A DNA stretch of 13,239 nt from Rhodococcus sp. (in: high G+C Gram-positive bacteria) (GTDB lineage Bacteria > Actinomycetota > Actinomycetes > Mycobacteriales > Mycobacteriaceae): NCBI GenBank assembly GCA_012515885.1, contig JAAYXN010000165.1, forward strand, positions 1-13,239. Reading direction: 5' to 3'. The position numbers were made by a program, and so were the translations under genes. This document shows, piece after piece, positions 12,444-13,239 of the stretch; the stretch's first letter is position 1, and each line of letters opens with the position of its first letter. Below the pieces are notes generated by a model. It did no database searches. It saw nothing but the letters and a program-made list of their open reading frames with translations, and was not told the DNA's origin.

Positions 12444-13239
12444 TTAGAGCTTGCGGGCGCGTAACTCGTGGCCCTTGGTTGTCTTGCAGCGGCCCGAGTC
12501 CAAATCCCACTGCCAGCCGTGCAGGTTGCAGGTGAGGTTGTTGCCCTCGACCACACCGAACTTCTCCAGGTCTGCTTTCAAGTGGGGGCAGCGCCGCTGA
12601 ATCTCGTAGCCACCGACCTTGATGGACGCGCTGTCGTCGTGCGCCTCGGAGAACCAGCCGTCCGCGTAGGCGATGCGCTCGTCGGTCAGGCACTTAAAGA
12701 ACGTGTACAGGTACTCGTTGTATCCGCCGATACGCCACGCTGAGAACCGGGTCGACAGGAAGATCGTGTTCACCCAGTCCGGCTCGTCATCACGCAGGAC
12801 CGTGCGTACCAGCTCCGGGGCGATCCGGAAGCCGTAGCGGTACTTGCCTTCGCCTTCCTTGGGCTCGCGGACACTGCGGTTAGGGAAGTCGAGGACGACG
12901 GTTTCGTCGCCCATGACCAGGCCAACGGGATAGCCAATGCCGTCACAGATCAGATCCGACTGCGCCATGATGGGCTCAAACTTGGCGCGGATACCGTCGA
13001 TCAGTGGTTCGCCTTCAGCTGGGGCCCAACTGGCCTTCTCGGCAGCGAGGACAGGAGCCAACCGCTGCGCCATCTCTTCGATGTACTCGGCTTTGTTGGT
13101 GAAAATCTCGTCGACGGCATCGTCGGAGATCGGGTGCGTCAACGTCATGGATTCGCTGCCATGCACGTCGATTACCGAACCGGGGATCATCAGCACGCCG
13201 CCGTCGTTGCCGTGGATGCGCATCTGCTCCAAGAACACG
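12444..13239 (-). CDS. Rieske [2Fe-2S] protein (Rv3818-like), N-terminal part beyond window
   Basis: The visible 265 codons are the C-terminal portion. The frame stays open to the right edge, and GTG 13238 is only the first possible start in view, not a likely real one. The Rieske motif is CPH near visible residues 217-219 and CNLH at 237-240 (C-x-H, 17 residues, C-x2-H), in RRCPHLKADL ... LTCNLHGWQWDLDSG. Before it lies an alpha/beta region (MIPGSVIDVHG, DGIGYPVGLVMGDETVVLDF) resembling the C-terminal part of the MBL-fold plus Rieske proteins of mycolata such as M. tuberculosis Rv3818 (recalled). A Rieske domain at the C-terminus differs from classic ring-hydroxylating oxygenases, where it is N-terminal. 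The reaction is unknown. The gene converges on bfr across the shared terminator. Confidence 0.82.
   Translation of the reverse strand, partial: VFLEQMRIHGNDGGVLMIPGSVIDVHGSESMTLTHPISDDAVDEIFTNKAEYIEEMAQRLAPVLAAEKASWAPAEGEPLIDGIRAKFEPIMAQSDLICDGIGYPVGLVMGDETVVLDFPNRSVREPKEGEGKYRYGFRIAPELVRTVLRDDEPDWVNTIFLSTRFSAWRIGGYNEYLYTFFKCLTDERIAYADGWFSEAHDDSASIKVGGYEIQRRCPHLKADLEKFGVVEGNNLTCNLHGWQWDLDSGRCKTTKGHELRARKL

Overview
The window looks like chromosome of a mycolic-acid actinobacterium (order Mycobacteriales) outside Mycobacterium proper. It is GC-rich, uses many GTG starts, carries a PE/PPE/EspG type VII secretion substrate module and IdeR/DtxR-type iron boxes. From memory, its gene order mirrors the M. 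tuberculosis serS-Rv3835-Rv3836-Rv3837c-pheA-Rv3839-Rv3840 block. Genus cannot be fixed from the sequence alone.

Left part (1-3040, minus strand): an iron-box promoter drives a DUF2470 protein (Rv3839-like), followed by a CPBP intramembrane protease and a LytR-CpsA-Psr (LCP) cell-wall ligase cut by the left window edge. Middle-left (3099-5525, plus strand): an unrecognised 241-aa protein, then prephenate dehydratase (pheA) and a histidine-phosphatase/phosphoglycerate-mutase-like gene. The last two form a short operon closed by a hairpin that overlaps the last codons.

Middle (5557-9670, minus strand): a two-domain, membrane-anchored septum-formation-type protein and a small zinc metallopeptidase, then a compact PE-PPE-EspG cluster with 34-bp spacing and a 4-bp overlap. 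No ESX core gene is visible, so the cluster looks like an orphan substrate/chaperone set placed between housekeeping genes that are neighbours in M. tuberculosis.

Right part (9765-12367, plus strand): an ankyrin-repeat protein, seryl-tRNA synthetase (serS), then an iron-storage pair: Bfd-type [2Fe-2S] ferredoxin preceded by two iron-box-like sites, and a heme-type bacterioferritin with all ferroxidase ligands. A perfect 21-bp-stem terminator separates bacterioferritin from a convergent, right-truncated Rieske protein.

Two themes link the window. Iron control acts at the DUF2470 operon and probably at bfd/bfr. Several genes (LCP, CPBP, the unknown gene, pheA, ankyrin, serS) begin with GTG placed 6-8 nt after a TANNNT -10 box, the signature of leaderless transcription. 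That pattern was used to choose their starts. No tRNA, rRNA, CRISPR, insertion sequence or integrase was seen, and no gene-free stretch exceeds 300 bases.
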